Made by a program: the position numbers and the translations under genes. Below the pieces are notes generated by a model, which was not told the DNA's origin, searched no databases, and worked only from the letters and a program-made list of their open reading frames with translations. 64,000 nucleotides of DNA from Larix kaempferi (Eukaryota > Streptophyta > Pinopsida > Pinales > Pinaceae), in NCBI GenBank assembly GCA_027924585.1, contig BSBM01000826.1, positions 12,989,501 through 13,053,500 of the forward strand. Direction: 5' to 3'. Each line of letters opens with the position of its first letter. Within the stretch, counting starts at the first letter, position 1. Shown one piece after another: positions 22,900 to 35,478 of the stretch.

Positions 22900-23433
22900 T
22901 GTCAAAACTATAGATCTTGTTAAACTAGCTTACCTATCTTAGCAATCAATAACATATCAACATAAATAAGAACAGAAAGAGAAAAAAGAAAAGAATACAA
23001 TATATATGCGTGGTTCACCCAATTGGGCTACGTCCACGGGGAGGTTGTCTTCTATTATCTCCATAAATCTCCTTCAATCTTACAAGAGAGCAACTATAAA
23101 TAACCCCAATACAATATAGCAGAGAGTTTGTGAGCACAATACAATGTGTAGTAATAGTATCACGTGATGTTCACTATGTCACTATAATGCGATGTGACTC
23201 CCTTGACCCTATTATATACCAAGTGATGTGGAGGAATTACTCTCACATATTGCATGTGGGATAATATAATTCTCCATAATAACATCTCTTTATATAATGA
23301 TGGATATCAAGAGTATACTTTACCATAATGAATATGGGATATAATGTATTACTCTTTTACATAAGACTGTGGATAACTTCTGACATAATACAAAGACATT
23401 ATTACCTTCCAAGGAATATAATATATTCCAACA
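22900..23433 (-). repeat. 5' LTR of the non-autonomous element
   Basis: 534 bp, directly next to the PBS at 22899 with no spacer. A TATA-like TTATATAAAGAG (minus) occurs at about 23286-23297. Confidence 0.92.
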
Positions 23434-23438
23434 AAAGG

Positions 23439-25300
23439 GTGGCTAGAACACAAGGTGGGAATGGTATATATAGATTTTTTTGGCCCATTCTGAAGAGGAC
23501 TTTGGAAAAATGATAGAATTAGAGAGGGGAATCAACCATTTAACAAAAAATAGTACCCATGCTTCAAGATACTAATGCGAATAAGATGATGGTCGTTAAC
23601 ATCATCCTTGAGAAAAACTTAAGATTGCAAATTGAAATCTTAAGGAAATAAGTTAACATCATATTGCAAATGAGTTAACATCATACTTAAGAAAAACTTT
23701 AATTGAACCACCCTTATACTACTCAAACTAAACCACATAGCAATCTCTTCATATCATTTGTTTTACTGCTCTATTTTTCACTTCATTGCATCTACTTTAT
23801 CTCCCATTTTTTTCCTTTCGGTGTTCCTTTTCCCCTTCTGGGGCAATTGCTAGAATGTAACACATTCACATTTTTATTATTTATTATATGGTGCGTTCAA
23901 ATTTGCAATGAGAAAATTTTGTGAAATTGAACCATAAGAAATTGGAAAAAAAAAAAATTGAATTAAACTCAACATGTGGAAAAATGGAATATGGTTCCAG
24001 GTTCCAACAATTAATATGACATGCTTTTCTAAAATCAAACAAAACTAAAATTATTCCCTACCAAATTCTCACATCAATGAAATTTTCAAAATCACTCTCA
24101 AATTTGTTATTAAAGGGAATTTAATAATATGGAAAAAACTATTCAAATTTGTAATAATAGAATCATTAATGTGTATCCAGTGATTAGATATTAATGGATT
24201 ACTATTATAAGTTGTGGAAAAAAATCTCATTGATTTTTCAAATTTTGAATAAGATTTTTTTTCAATATTTTAGTTATTTCAATTATTTGAGTTCTCAACA
24301 TCTTTAGTGAGATTTATAAAATTTTGCAAATTTAGAAAAAAAGTTTGCAACATTTTCAATGGAATAAAAATGTACAAATTTTAAAGAAAAAAATTACTTA
24401 AAAATTTAAAATTTAATGTGATACTCTTTTAACCATTAGTGTGGATAAAAATTGATTGTACTCTCATGAAATCTAAAGCCATGACTAAATATCTAAACAT
24501 AAAATTTTCAAATTAAAAGGATAAACATCCAGTTTTTGCTTTTAATATCATCATAGATCCATCTTAATTTTTATCTTTTAAATATCAAGTAACCAAAACA
24601 CAAACTTCTCAATGATTCAAATCTTCGTAAAGTTTTAAATTAAATGGGAGTAATTAGTAACTATGTTAATTTCAAAAAAATTTAACTCGATTATGAGTTT
24701 TAAACTAAGTATAAATAATACAAAAAGATGTTCAAAATAATAAAATCAAATCATTAATAAAAGGAAGTTGAATTTTATCTATTTTGATTTCGTTAATCAA
24801 ATCAAATTTCCAACACTATAAACTTTGAAAATGAAAACTTGAAGGTGTGAATGAATTTGTAAAGAAATGAGATTGATGATGAAAAACATTAATATACCCC
24901 ACCCTTAGTAATATGATAAGACCATATTGTAGTCTTAATAATCTAATATATATTTTAAGTATCTTGAATGATTTATGAAAGACATAATGTTTTTGGTACT
25001 TTTATTTCTATTATTATATTTAGTTTTGAAAATAATAATTTTAAAATTATTAAATTTATTTCTAATTATTTATTCATAAACTTTACTAATCATAAAAATT
25101 AATAAACAACAACATCAATATCAAATTGTAACACTAAAGTCTTTCACAAATATAATAACATATATAAATATATAAATTAAAATAAACCTAAAAATTAATT
25201 ATATTTTCTTAATGTTAATTTATTAAAAAAGTACCAAAACGCTCCACACACATTAAAAATATATTATTAACTTTTTTAAAGTTAGTTCTTATATTATATT
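23439..25300. other. Very AT-rich intergenic DNA
   Basis: Long A/T runs without coding signal. Nothing recognised. Confidence 0.5.
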
Positions 25301-25589
25301 GTTAAAAATTTAAAAATACATACAGTGAAGTGGATGTGGGTATTCAAGGAGAAATTACCCAGGCCTTCTTCCAAAAACGGTCTTAAACTTGCCTCTGATA
25401 GCCTACACAGGAATTGACTATAATTTTCCATTGTTGGGATACATATGAGAGTATTTAAAAGGCTAGAAATGTCCAAAAAGTTTGCAAACAGACAGTGAGG
25501 ATATTTATGACAACAATCAAAAATTGCAAAAAGAGGCCATGAGCTATTTTGCATCTCAAACCCATGAAATATTGAAACACATACCATTA

Positions 25590-26230
25590 TTGTTGCTCCT
25601 TAGAGGGGTCGGGGTCCAAACACTGACGTTGCAGGGGAGGTTCCAGTGGAATTATTGGAAACACCTCATGATCCATGATGGTGTGTTTTGTTGCGTCATT
25701 TCTACCACCTAGAGAAGCCACTATAGGCTTAACGTCCACCACCTCTAAAGAAGGAAGCATAGTCATCCATACTGGACCACGCAGGACACTCCCAAGGTCT
25801 TTAGGGGCTAGAATTGACATTACGGTCATCGTTGCAGGAAGATGAGCATATGGAGTTGGGATAGTGATCTCAGGTCTCATTCCCATCATGAATTTTGGGG
25901 GAAGAAGATTGAACATTGTTGCAATGTATGCGCACCATCGATAACCACCTGAACCCTAAAGGAAAGGTCTTGGACTTTGGCCTAATTATCATCTCCAAAG
26001 ATGTGAATTCCATTCATAATATCGTAGAGGGTGTCCATCATAGAATCCAGATGTTTGGCCATTGCATTGTCACATGTCTCCATAGAATGGCCCATGCGGT
26101 GTCTTCCTCGATGACTGGAGGTGCGCAAGAGTTCCCTCACCATGGCAGGTCCTTCTACATTAAGAGCCCACAGATATTTTCTTTGGTGCTATCCTCTAGC
26201 AGCGTGAGTGTTTCCTCTCAGACAGTTATC
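25590..26230 (-). repeat. Gag-like repeat, copy 1
   Basis: Minus-strand open segments in two frames. The part at 25990-26217 is a diverged copy of 27232-27461 and reads, across frame breaks, like MVRELLRTSS, RHRMGHSMETCDNAMAKHL and DTLYDI. The downstream part (25587-25916) is open for 109 codons with no domain known to me. Short charged helical text of this sort fits a retrotransposon gag, but I cannot name the family. Confidence 0.35.
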
Positions 26231-26802
26231 CTATGACCGGGGCTGAGGTCACCAACATACTAGGGTATAAAAAGCAAACATCTAGGGTTCTGCAACAAGC
26301 AAAATAAACAAAGTGTTTGAAATTTAGGAGGGCATGTACCTTATTTATGAAGTTTGATCCTAGATTTTCTTGAATCCTTGAGGTTTGCTCCTTATATTCA
26401 ATCAAAGAACCTGCAAAACCAACTCAAAAGCCTTCCTCAAACACATTTGGATACAAATAAATGATTGAAATTCAAATAGAGTATAAAATGTTAATATAAT
26501 GAATATCAACAAGTAACCAAATATGATACAAGCAAAGACACAACTATTGGGAAAGGGAAATATGTATATTATTTCATTAATAATTGAAGAAAGTATAAAG
26601 TTACCTTCCTTATATTCAAGCACCTCACAAAACCTTGATTCAGGATCTCCTCCTTCTCTTCTCCAAGAATCCCAACCATGACTCAGATGCATTAGGGTTT
26701 AATAGCAACTAGGGCATAAATGGAAAGGGAAAGAGGGTGATAATTTCTCTAGCGTAAAAATACTTGGGCTAACAGTCTCTCTCATGTCAAATATCCCTTT
26801 CT

Positions 26803-26809
26803 TTTATAG
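26803..26809 (-). promoter_or_regulatory. Possible TATA box of a minus-strand LTR
   Basis: CTATAAAAGAAAGGG on the minus strand lies upstream of gag-like copy 1. It suggests that 26650-27060 includes an LTR, but no partner LTR or clear ends were found. Confidence 0.25.
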
Positions 26810-27224
26810 TGGAAGGATATGGTTAGATTCGAGGAGGGAGCAGTTGTAACCGAGGAAGTTGCCAAAACCACCCAAACTGCCCCAAATTCGAGAATTTTTA
26901 TATTTTTTGGCATTTTTAAAGGCACACGCGGGTGAGACAAGGGAAAGGTGCACACCACACGCAGGTGATCCAAGCACAACATGCATGTGGGGGGGGTAAA
27001 TAGGCTAAAAATGCCATTTTGAGACCTTTTCAAGAGGTGTTTTGGTATCCAAATATGGTCACAAGCTCCCTAACTAGTGGAAAATCAATGAATAAGTTAA
27101 TGCCACACTATTGAGCACCAAGTTATGGCTCTCCAATCCATATTTTCCTTTTTTGTGAGCAACAGTAGATTCATGAAGTGTCGTCATGAAAGTATCGTCG
27201 CAAATGGAGAAGTGCCAATTTTGG

Positions 27225-27557
27225 TTATAACATATCTCCAAAGCTGCGAATGTCATTCCTAATATCATAAAGGGTGGATGTCATAGAAGTCAGATGTTTG
27301 GCCATCACATTGTCATATGTCTCCATAGAATGGCCCATATGGTGTTTGCCTCGACAACTGGAGGTGCGCAAGAGTTCCCTCACCATGGAGGGTCCTTCTA
27401 CACTAAGAGCCCACATATATTTTTTCTGGTGTTGTCCTCTAGCAACATGAGTGTTGCCTTTGGAAATGAGAAAATGAGGCTTGAGGGGATTCTTTAGCTC
27501 ATGTTGGTGGGCCATTAAAGGCTTGATCGTCATGGTGGTGGAAAATATGTGTGTCAT
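27225..27557 (-). pseudogene. Gag-like repeat, copy 2 (110 codons)
   Basis: An open minus-strand stretch containing SMVRELLRTSSCRGKHHMGH and METYDNVMAKHLTSMTSTLY. It shares about 230 bp with copy 1 at 25990-26217. The two copies have different flanks, so this is a dispersed repeat, not a simple tandem. No catalytic motif. It is probably part of a retroelement structural protein. Confidence 0.35.
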
Positions 27558-27559
27558 TA

Positions 27560-29980
27560 AGTCATCATTAAATATGAGGGTAGCATGGTACTCTCAACTA
27601 CACGAAGGGGATGTGAATCGAAGGCTCCACTACATTGAAATCCACCACAGGTCCCCTTCCAATCACATCACATTCATTCGAATTGCATCCCTTTGGAGTC
27701 ACCCCATCCAGGGAAATATATTATCAATTATAATTGTCATAAAATTTACAATAACTTTTTTATGGGCTACTATATCTATTATCATATTTTTAAAATAATC
27801 ATTTTTTCATAATGCAAAACATGATTAACATGATTAAGATACTAATAGTGCACCATTCACTATTAAAAATATATTAATTATTCCTTCTCACGTATAAAAA
27901 CTATAATAACTTTCATACTATCATCGTATGTTTCTTTTTCCTTTCTCTTGATCATTATATGTTGTGTCAAAGTTTGCTAAGATTCTTATCATTATGCATT
28001 TGACCCATTAAATATGGTTAAAAATCTATATTGATGACAAATTTCAAACCATCGATATCACCTTTGCATTGTTTGGTGGTGGTCACTAGTGACTAACAAG
28101 GACAATCCAACCATGTACTTGTTTTTCTATTCAAACCTTTGAATATATATGGAAGATGAAATATCACATGTTAAGGGGAATTAAACATAATAACCCTTCT
28201 TCATCACGACCCTTTTACACAAACTTCATCTTATTCCCATGATTAGTACAATCATTGTCCTCACCCACATATGAATACAAGATTAACTAATCAATAACCT
28301 AACAATCTTATTAGTGCCAAGGAGAACCCTTCTTACCTATATTGGCTTATGTTTCATCTTCATTGTGCTTGTCTTGGTTAGTCAAAGGGAGTTTAGTTTT
28401 AGAGTTTATGGGTTACATAGTGTTGCTTTCCATTATCCTCTTAGCCAACAATCGCACAATGGTACATAAGATGTTGACGAGACAAATGATAAACTTGAAT
28501 AGAATAAAATTAAGAAGGGTCACAAGACAATACTGCCGTATTTGTTGCATGCTCCTCATTCTATCTATTTCTATTTTAATCAGTTCAATTTATCTCTATC
28601 AATTGGGGGATTTTCCTCCTCAATTTTAAATGTGTGTACTATTAAATTTCATTTTTGGAGTACCCACATGCTTTTTATGCATTTCCCATTCCATGATATT
28701 TTTATTGGAGGCTTTTCCTACCATCCCTTTTCCCTATGTTGCAACTAAAATTTGAATATAGGTTTATAAGTTTTTACTATTCTCATTATTATCAGTTTGT
28801 TGAGTGTTTTTCACTGTAAGTTCTTTTTGTTGAAACTTTTTCTTTGCACTCCAATATTTGGATAGGTAATTTTTTAGGGTGCTCACACAAAGATGATGGA
28901 TTCAAAAAAGCATTAAGGTTGTTGAAAAACACCTGCTCATTGTAGTTTCAATAAATGTTTATTGTGTGTTATGTAAATGAGAGTGTGTTATGTTAAATAA
29001 CCTACCAACCTTCTTAACATGCCATGTAGGCATATCTCCAAAACATGCACGCATTATTTTTCACATATAGTGTGCATTTTCTTGGATGGGTGGATAATGG
29101 AGGTTTGATCACATATCAGTATTTCACACAAAGATTGGTAATTTAAATCAAACATTACCACTCCTAAAATGTATCAAGAATATTTTAATTATTTTTTCAT
29201 ATTTTTTTATATTGGCATCCATGGTTTATGTTTTTTGGACATTTAAAAAAAATTGTAATTTTGACATAATTTGTTTTCTACGTCCATTTTTGTGATTCTT
29301 TTGATAATTGGAAAGATCTTAAATATATCTACAACTTTGTTGTTATTTACTTTAGATGTGTTTGTAAATATTCTCTTCTGTCAACATATACAAGTGTATT
29401 ATATTTATCAAAATATTCATTTTTTATTAATTTGTATACAACCATGGATGTTCAACTAGAACAACGTTACAATATATCTCACAACTTTATGCAAAATATC
29501 TAGATCATGCAGAGTTTACTTATTATTATAACTTACTAGTATTTCAATAAACCGAGACTACAAGAAAAATAGATAAACAATAAACACCACACCATTGACA
29601 TAATGAATATAAGATATACCCTGAGAAACCCAACCAGAAGATGAGGATTTTGCCTTGCTCTTTTCTTCTCAAGTATGAAATGCAAATACAAAGAAATACA
29701 AACTCACTATGGAGTTGCCATAGACACCATGGCATGAATGGTTTCTACAATATATTCTATTTTCCTTATAATTCTAATAACAATATCCCACTCCTTTGAT
29801 GTGTTGAACTATGGAATAATAAATCAATACAATAAGAACATAACCCCTTCCTTTCCTAGTAGTCTTGTATGTAACATGTCCTAATTGTTGTCTAGAGTTA
29901 GGGTTAGGATTTTTGAATGGCTTAACTCTAATAAGGGTTGGGGTTTGGATCCTCTAGAACATTTTTTAAATTCCACATGT
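27560..29980. other. AT-rich intergenic DNA
   Basis: No coding or repeat structure recognised. Short open frames (28342-28629, 29271-29459) are hydrophobic and AT-driven. Confidence 0.45.
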
Positions 29981-30379
29981 GGCTAGCTCCACTTGTGTGA
30001 GTAATGGGAGTCGATGTGGCATCTACTTGGTACGATAGTGGTTAAAATCATAAGTGAACATGCAGAACGCATAAATTCCTCATACAAACTTTGATTATGG
30101 TTATGTCTGTACCAATGGGAAAATATCAATGTGAAGAAGAATGTCGAATGGATAAGGACTTTGTATGTAGATTTTTTACCCCAAAAATGGTTGTTTAATG
30201 CACAAAATGGGCTCCAAAATTTCCTTGACCCTAACTCACCAAAACATGACACTCCCTTAAAATGGACCTTACAAGTTAAAATCTCCAACTTTCCACTTAA
30301 ATTGTACCATAACAAATGAGAAATCGCAGTGATCCATTTTGGATCATACCTCCACATTTTGGGAGGCTTTAGGTCCCCA

Positions 30380-31070
30380 AAATATTTTACTAAAGGAGGT
30401 GAGGAAAATTTTCCTCTGCCTTCTCCTTGCAATACCATTTGTCATTGCTTGGAAGTTTTCTTTTCAACCATCCTTCCATATCTCTTACTCGCTTGTCTAG
30501 TTGTTATGGAATTCATCTAGAAAATTGAATCCTCCACCAATTTTTTGTGACCTTCTAGTGATAAGTCTTATCTGGTACGTAAGAAGTGCATGTTGTTTCA
30601 ATAGTATAGCATTGAAGACTCATAGAGTTTTAGATTTTCCACAGTCCTTATTGAGTAAATGTGCATTTATGGAGGGAGATTGAGTTTGTAGGCACTATTA
30701 AGCTATATGCTCTAATACTTCAAAAGGAGCATACCATAGAGCCTTAATCTTCTTATCAGGAACCTATAGATTTTATTTTTTCAAATGAAACCAAACATGG
30801 TCTCCTACTTTGAATGTCTTCTCAATTCTATTTTGGTCATATTAGCGCATGCAATGTATGATTATGTTTACCTCAATGTGCGTGTTGTCCTCATTAGTGT
30901 TTTCATTCACATGGAACAACTTAAGCTTACTTAATTGCAACATTATGGTTTTTACCCTGAAATCTGTGCTTTCTTTAGAATTTACTTCTTGGATGGTTTT
31001 GTAGCCAAAGCTAGCCGTGTTTTGTATCCATAAGAAAAGCATTCTACAACTTGGTTAGATGACCCAATAT
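30380..31070 (-). pseudogene. pol: Ty3/gypsy integrase C-terminal relic
   Basis: Minus-strand text near 30818-30700 reads KVGDHVWFHLKK, then VPDKKIKALWYAPFEVLE, the typical C-terminal DNA-binding region of gypsy integrases. The preceding 66 open codons (30842-31042) would be the linker after the catalytic core. In-frame stops interrupt it and no catalytic DDE block is seen. The remaining minus-strand open stretch 29983-30438 follows it and may be the 3' untranslated part. The relic is directly next to the Penelope-like element on the same strand. Confidence 0.6.
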
Positions 31071-31072
31071 CA

Positions 31073-31088
31073 CATGGTATCAAAGCCA
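31073..31088 (+). other. PBS-like sequence
   Basis: CACATGGTATCAAAGCC resembles an LTR end plus an initiator-Met PBS (one mismatch). No LTR pair was found around it, and the left side is gypsy integrase on the other strand. It may be a chance match or a leftover. Confidence 0.2.
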
Positions 31089-31625
31089 AATTATATTTCA
31101 ATTAAATTTTCATTGTAGAATTTTTATCCACATGTTAAGTATTATCTTCTCGTACATCTCTTGATGATTTGGAGTTTTAGAAATGTTGAAGAAAATTAGG
31201 TTCTAGGGGAGTTCATTTGTGGCTCAATTTTATAGTATGCCCTAATTGAGAATCACTAGAAAATATATCCTCCTTAGTTGAGTGATATACGCATAGATTG
31301 CTCTACATAGTGGCTCATGCTACATACATATGAGTAGGTGAACCTGAGCAACATTTCATAGGTGTTGGTGAATTTTCATGCACAATATAGAGCTATTTTG
31401 TGTGATTCTGAAGGCATCCTTATTCTACAAAAGGATTTTTTTTACAACAACCTAAATTCCTCCAGCATCAATGGATCAAAGTTAGGTTCCCCTCCTTATG
31501 CCATTCAACTAGTATGAGTGGAAATCCAAAATGTTGGTTCTTTTAAGAAGCAAATGATTTGTTTATTCATTCTTCACGCGGGTGTGATTTGTAAAGAGAG
31601 GAACTTCTATGTTTTTTGAAAGAGT

Positions 31626-33240
31626 TTATCTCGACATTTCAGACACTAACGCAAGTCCATCCTCAAGAGAACTAAGAAACTCACGAATATCCTCATCCAG
31701 CGTAAAGATATTAATATGATTTTTTTCAAAATGAGCATGTCAACATGTAAAGTCAGCTTGAGTTTTGTGTTGATAAGCTCTTTGAGGAGGTTGATTTTCT
31801 TTAATGTGATGCACAACAAGTTTCCAAACTTCTTTTAGTTTCAAACCATCATCTTGATTGACGTTGTTATCAAATCTTTCAATCTCCAAAGCCTCCCTTA
31901 TTTTCTCTTTGTAGTAGTGCGGGATTTTAGTAAAAAAATTTGAATATTCAAGACATATCTGATTATTAGAGGTGTGAGAGTGTTCATCTATGGCATTTTT
32001 TTTATCTGTCCATTATATATATATGATTTGTGTTCATTTAACCTTGTTTTGATTAAGCGGCATGTTTCCCCGATGTATTCTTTGCCACAAGAGCACGGTA
32101 TTGCATGTACTCCTTGATGAATTTTTGGTTCAATATGATCCTTGGCAAAGTCTAGAATATTTATTATGTAGTTTGGAGGGGAAAAGGATACCCTTATGTT
32201 TCTTCTTCCTAATATCTTGGCTATTTTGTCAATAGTACCTCAGATGTATGGAAGAACAATTCTAAGAGTATCTTCTTTTGAACCTTGATATCTATTTCTG
32301 CCCCTTCGTGCCTTCCTGATCCTTTCATCAATTTTCTTTTCTTTGTAGCAATTATTTAAGAGAACCTTCTTTAGATGGTTAATTTATTGATCTAGATGGT
32401 CTCTATCGGAAACTCTTATATCCCTAGTGGCTAAAGTGTTGACAACACCAATATTTTGGGCAAGATGATGATGGGACTCGACATGTAGATATTTGTCGAT
32501 ATGAGTATCTTTTCTGTATACCCAATGTGAGAAAGATCCATCTTACTTATTCATGGTCAATGCATTTAAGAAAGCGAGACATTTGTTATCCTCTTTTTCC
32601 ACAGTGAATTAATGCTCTGAGACTAGTTGTTGAGATGGCTCATGAAATCCTTCAACCTATTTTTCCCATGTGGCGAGTTACTATATACATCATCAAAAAA
32701 TATAAGCCACCACCTAGGTTTGTGGGTAAATGAATCTAATTCTTTTCTTTCAAAGTGATCCATAAAGAGGTTTGCGACAACTGGTGAAAGACGTGATCCC
32801 ATTGCAACTCTCTTTGTCTGCTCATATATTTCACCACAAAATGTGAAGTAAGTTGACCTTAGACATACCTCAACAAGTGTAGCAATTTCATCATTTGAGA
32901 CAGTTCTGACGATATCAACATTCTCATCAATCTTGATTTTTGTGAAGAAGGAAACCACATCAAAACTAATCAATATATCATTATCATTTGTCTTCCATTC
33001 TTTCAACAACTTGACAAGATGTGTCGAGTCTTTGATCAAATAAGTTGTGTTTCCTGCGAGAGGTTTGAGCCTTTTTTCCAAATAGTTTTCCATCTCATAG
33101 GTGAGAGAACCTATTGTGTTAACAATAGGCCTCAATGGGATGTATCTCTTATGGATTTTTGGCAAGCCATAAATACACAACATTATTGCAATGTGGAGGA
33201 TCAACCAATGGACATACCTATATGCAGATGAAGTAAACAC
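31626..33240 (-). pseudogene. Penelope-like element: RT plus GIY-YIG endonuclease, 5'-truncated
   Basis: On the minus strand the RT starts at about 33180 with YGLPKIHKRYIPLRPIVN, a Penelope signature. It continues with IKDSTHLVKLLKEW, motif A LISFDVVSFFTKI (about 32940-32975), motif B AMGSRLSPVVANLFMDHFE (32750-32806) and motif C, where the usual YVDD reads FFDD (about 32690). After a frameshift near 32620 come AFLNALTM, HWVYRKDTHIDKYLHVESHH and the thumb/linker. The endonuclease then follows: GVHAIPCSCGKEYIGETCR, TRLNEHK, EALEIERFDNN..DDGLKLKEVW (32115-31850). It ends at TAA 31626-31628. About four in-frame stops. The RT N-terminus is missing, as in many 5'-truncated copies. In live PLEs these domains nick DNA and copy RNA at the nick. 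Dryad-type conifer PLEs are the likely relatives. Confidence 0.88.
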
Positions 33241-33255
33241 ACATACATGTATACT

Positions 33256-33416
33256 GCTCAGGATCGACTAGAAAGATTGAATCTGTGGACCACTACTCAT
33301 GCTCAACTAAAAATATTGAATCTACAGACCACTGCTCTGGCTTGATTGAATCTAGCAGACTACTCCCCATACTCGACTAGAAGGATTGAATCCATGGACT
33401 ACTGCTCAGGCTCATT
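33256..33416 (+). repeat. Tandem repeat, about 40-bp unit, 4 copies
   Basis: The unit contains CGACTAGAAGGATTGAATC and GACCACTGCTC. ATTGAATC recurs at 33276, 33315, 33345 and 33385 (periods 39, 30, 40). It lies directly upstream of the truncated PLE end, so it may mark the insertion junction. Confidence 0.7.
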
Positions 33417-33420
33417 GACT

Positions 33421-33834
33421 GTATCCTTGCTTCTTTATTATCTTTCCTTCATTTTCATATGTGAAAATCTCACGAAGATATGCATTTATTACTAAATATA
33501 TTTGTATTTCATATTATTGATGAAGTAATGAAGTTCATATACTGTAATGAAGTTCATGACTTGTTACTAAATAAATGGCACAAGACTAAATGACAAGTCA
33601 TTTGGAGGAATTCATTTCATCCAATGGAATGGGTCGGTCATATCACCCAATGGACATGCCATGATTTTTTATGGCATTAAATTATATATGCTTAATGAAT
33701 GACAGTTTCTACGTTGTAAGTTTTTTGTTTTTCTTTTAATTTTTTATTTTTTATTATTTTTTATAATTTCATTATTATTTTGCACAACAAGGTAAAATAG
33801 TCAAATCTGTGTACTCCACCAATCACAAAAATAG

Positions 33835-33881
<47 letters not shown>

Positions 33882-35470
33882 TAAAAATTCATTTAAATAC
33901 CAAAACATTTTTAAAAAAAACGTTATTAACATCAGGGTATTTTTTAAGGATTATAATATTATGCTTAAGTATAGTATTCTAGGCGATTATTTTGGATTGG
34001 AAAAAACATATATATAGATAGGTAGGCGAATATTAAATATGAAACATACAATTTACTACTGAAATTTGTAAATTTTGATGAATATTATGATAAAAAAAAC
34101 ATATTTTATGTAAATATAGGCGATATTAGAGCCTAAAAATGACCAAAAAGCGAATTTAATTTTTGAAAGAAAAAAAACCCAAAATAGCCAATTGGCAAAA
34201 TTTTGCCCCTAAAAATTTCCTTGATTAACATTATCTTTAAAAATTAGAAAAAGAACAAAGTCAATGAAATATGGAAACCAACCAATAGCAACACTCCTTA
34301 CGAAGCATTGACTAATAATGAGAAATTTTTATTCTTGTGAGTACATAATGAATGATAATAAATATCATACATTAAATAATATATTATTAATATATAATAG
34401 TAATGGAAGTACAATATATAAATATTATAGGATAATATAGAATAATAAGCTAATAACTATATAATAATCATCACAATCATGAGGGTCACCTCAAGTGATT
34501 TTGAAGCTATATGTGGAACCCTTAGGTTAAGTGTTTACCCGTTTATCATGAAAAATATTTTACAAAGCTTTACTTAAATAATAATAGAAGTATTATTAAT
34601 CTAAAATATCTAACATTTATTTTTTCAAAAATATATATCATATCTTGAAAAGATCTGACTAAAATAGTATTTTTCCTGAGGTAAGGTATATGGTTAAATA
34701 TCATATAAACATGATACATAATCATTCTTTATTTTTAATATTTAATTCAAATTAACAAACACAATTCTCTTTATTTACCCATTTTATCTTTAAAAATCCT
34801 TTAATTGAAAACTCTCTAAAGCTCTAAACGAACTTTGAGAAATTTTGTTCAAATCATGTCTGGATATTCATGCAACCATTACCTTACCTTCAAAGTGCAC
34901 AAGAAAACATACAAAATGCAATGTTAATCTCATTATGGAACTCGTGAACCTCTCAATGATTAAACTTCAATATCATGCCAACATAGAGGGTCATTACACA
35001 ATGTCATTCATGTTTACACCCAATTATCTTGGCATGCATAAGCAATGGTATTAATGATACAAAGTCAGATGCTACATCATCATCATCATCAAAACCTTAA
35101 AACTATACACTATTAATATTTGTTATTACCTAACCATCAAACCCATAAATAAATGCATAATATGCAACATGAACCAATTACACAATTAAATAAAGTTAAT
35201 GTCTAGTGAAAAACGCTCACATAATACAAAAATCAATATCAACACTTCATGATATACAACAAGTTTACACTTATCAACATAACTTCCCAACATTACAAAC
35301 ATCCTTGTCATAAACATGGCATTTAGCTATTACTAAACTAACCTTATTTTCATTATTTTCTCTCATGTAAATTACTCTCTCTATTCTCTCTCATACAAAC
35401 TACTCTCTCCTTTAGGTTAGAAGCCATAACAACCACATAATACACTTTGCCTTCAAATGTCTTAGGAATT
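33421..35470. other. AT-rich intergenic DNA
   Basis: Contains a (TA)n run and poly-A/T tracts. No genes recognised. Confidence 0.45.
33837..33877. repeat. (TA)n microsatellite
   Basis: An uninterrupted run of about 19-20 TA dinucleotides. Confidence 0.95.
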
Positions 35471-35478
35471 TCTACCAT

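Larger units (their letters stand above)
20156..23433 (-). mobile_element. Non-autonomous LTR element, complete, no coding capacity
   Basis: Two 534-bp LTRs (20156-20689 and 22900-23433) bound a 2.2-kb interior. Both begin TGTTGG and end TTTTGACA or TTCTGACA in minus sense. The target duplication AAAGG (20151-20155 and 23434-23438) is exact. The PBS is TGGTATCATAGC (22888-22899, minus), one base off the initiator-Met type, and the polypurine tract AAGGGGGAG sits at 20690-20698. I count about 28 LTR differences (about 95% identity), so it is older than the Copia element at 1981. No gag or pol fragment is recognisable in the interior, so mobilisation must have been in trans. Its size lies between TRIM and LARD classes. 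Confidence 0.92.

Noticed and set aside
29983-30438. 151-codon minus-strand open frame as a host gene
   Set aside because: It lies downstream of a gypsy integrase relic, has no recognisable domain and contains AT-rich random-looking text.
31073-31088. Start of another plus-strand Copia element
   Set aside because: A PBS-like word exists, but no LTR pair, gag or polypurine tract was found around it.
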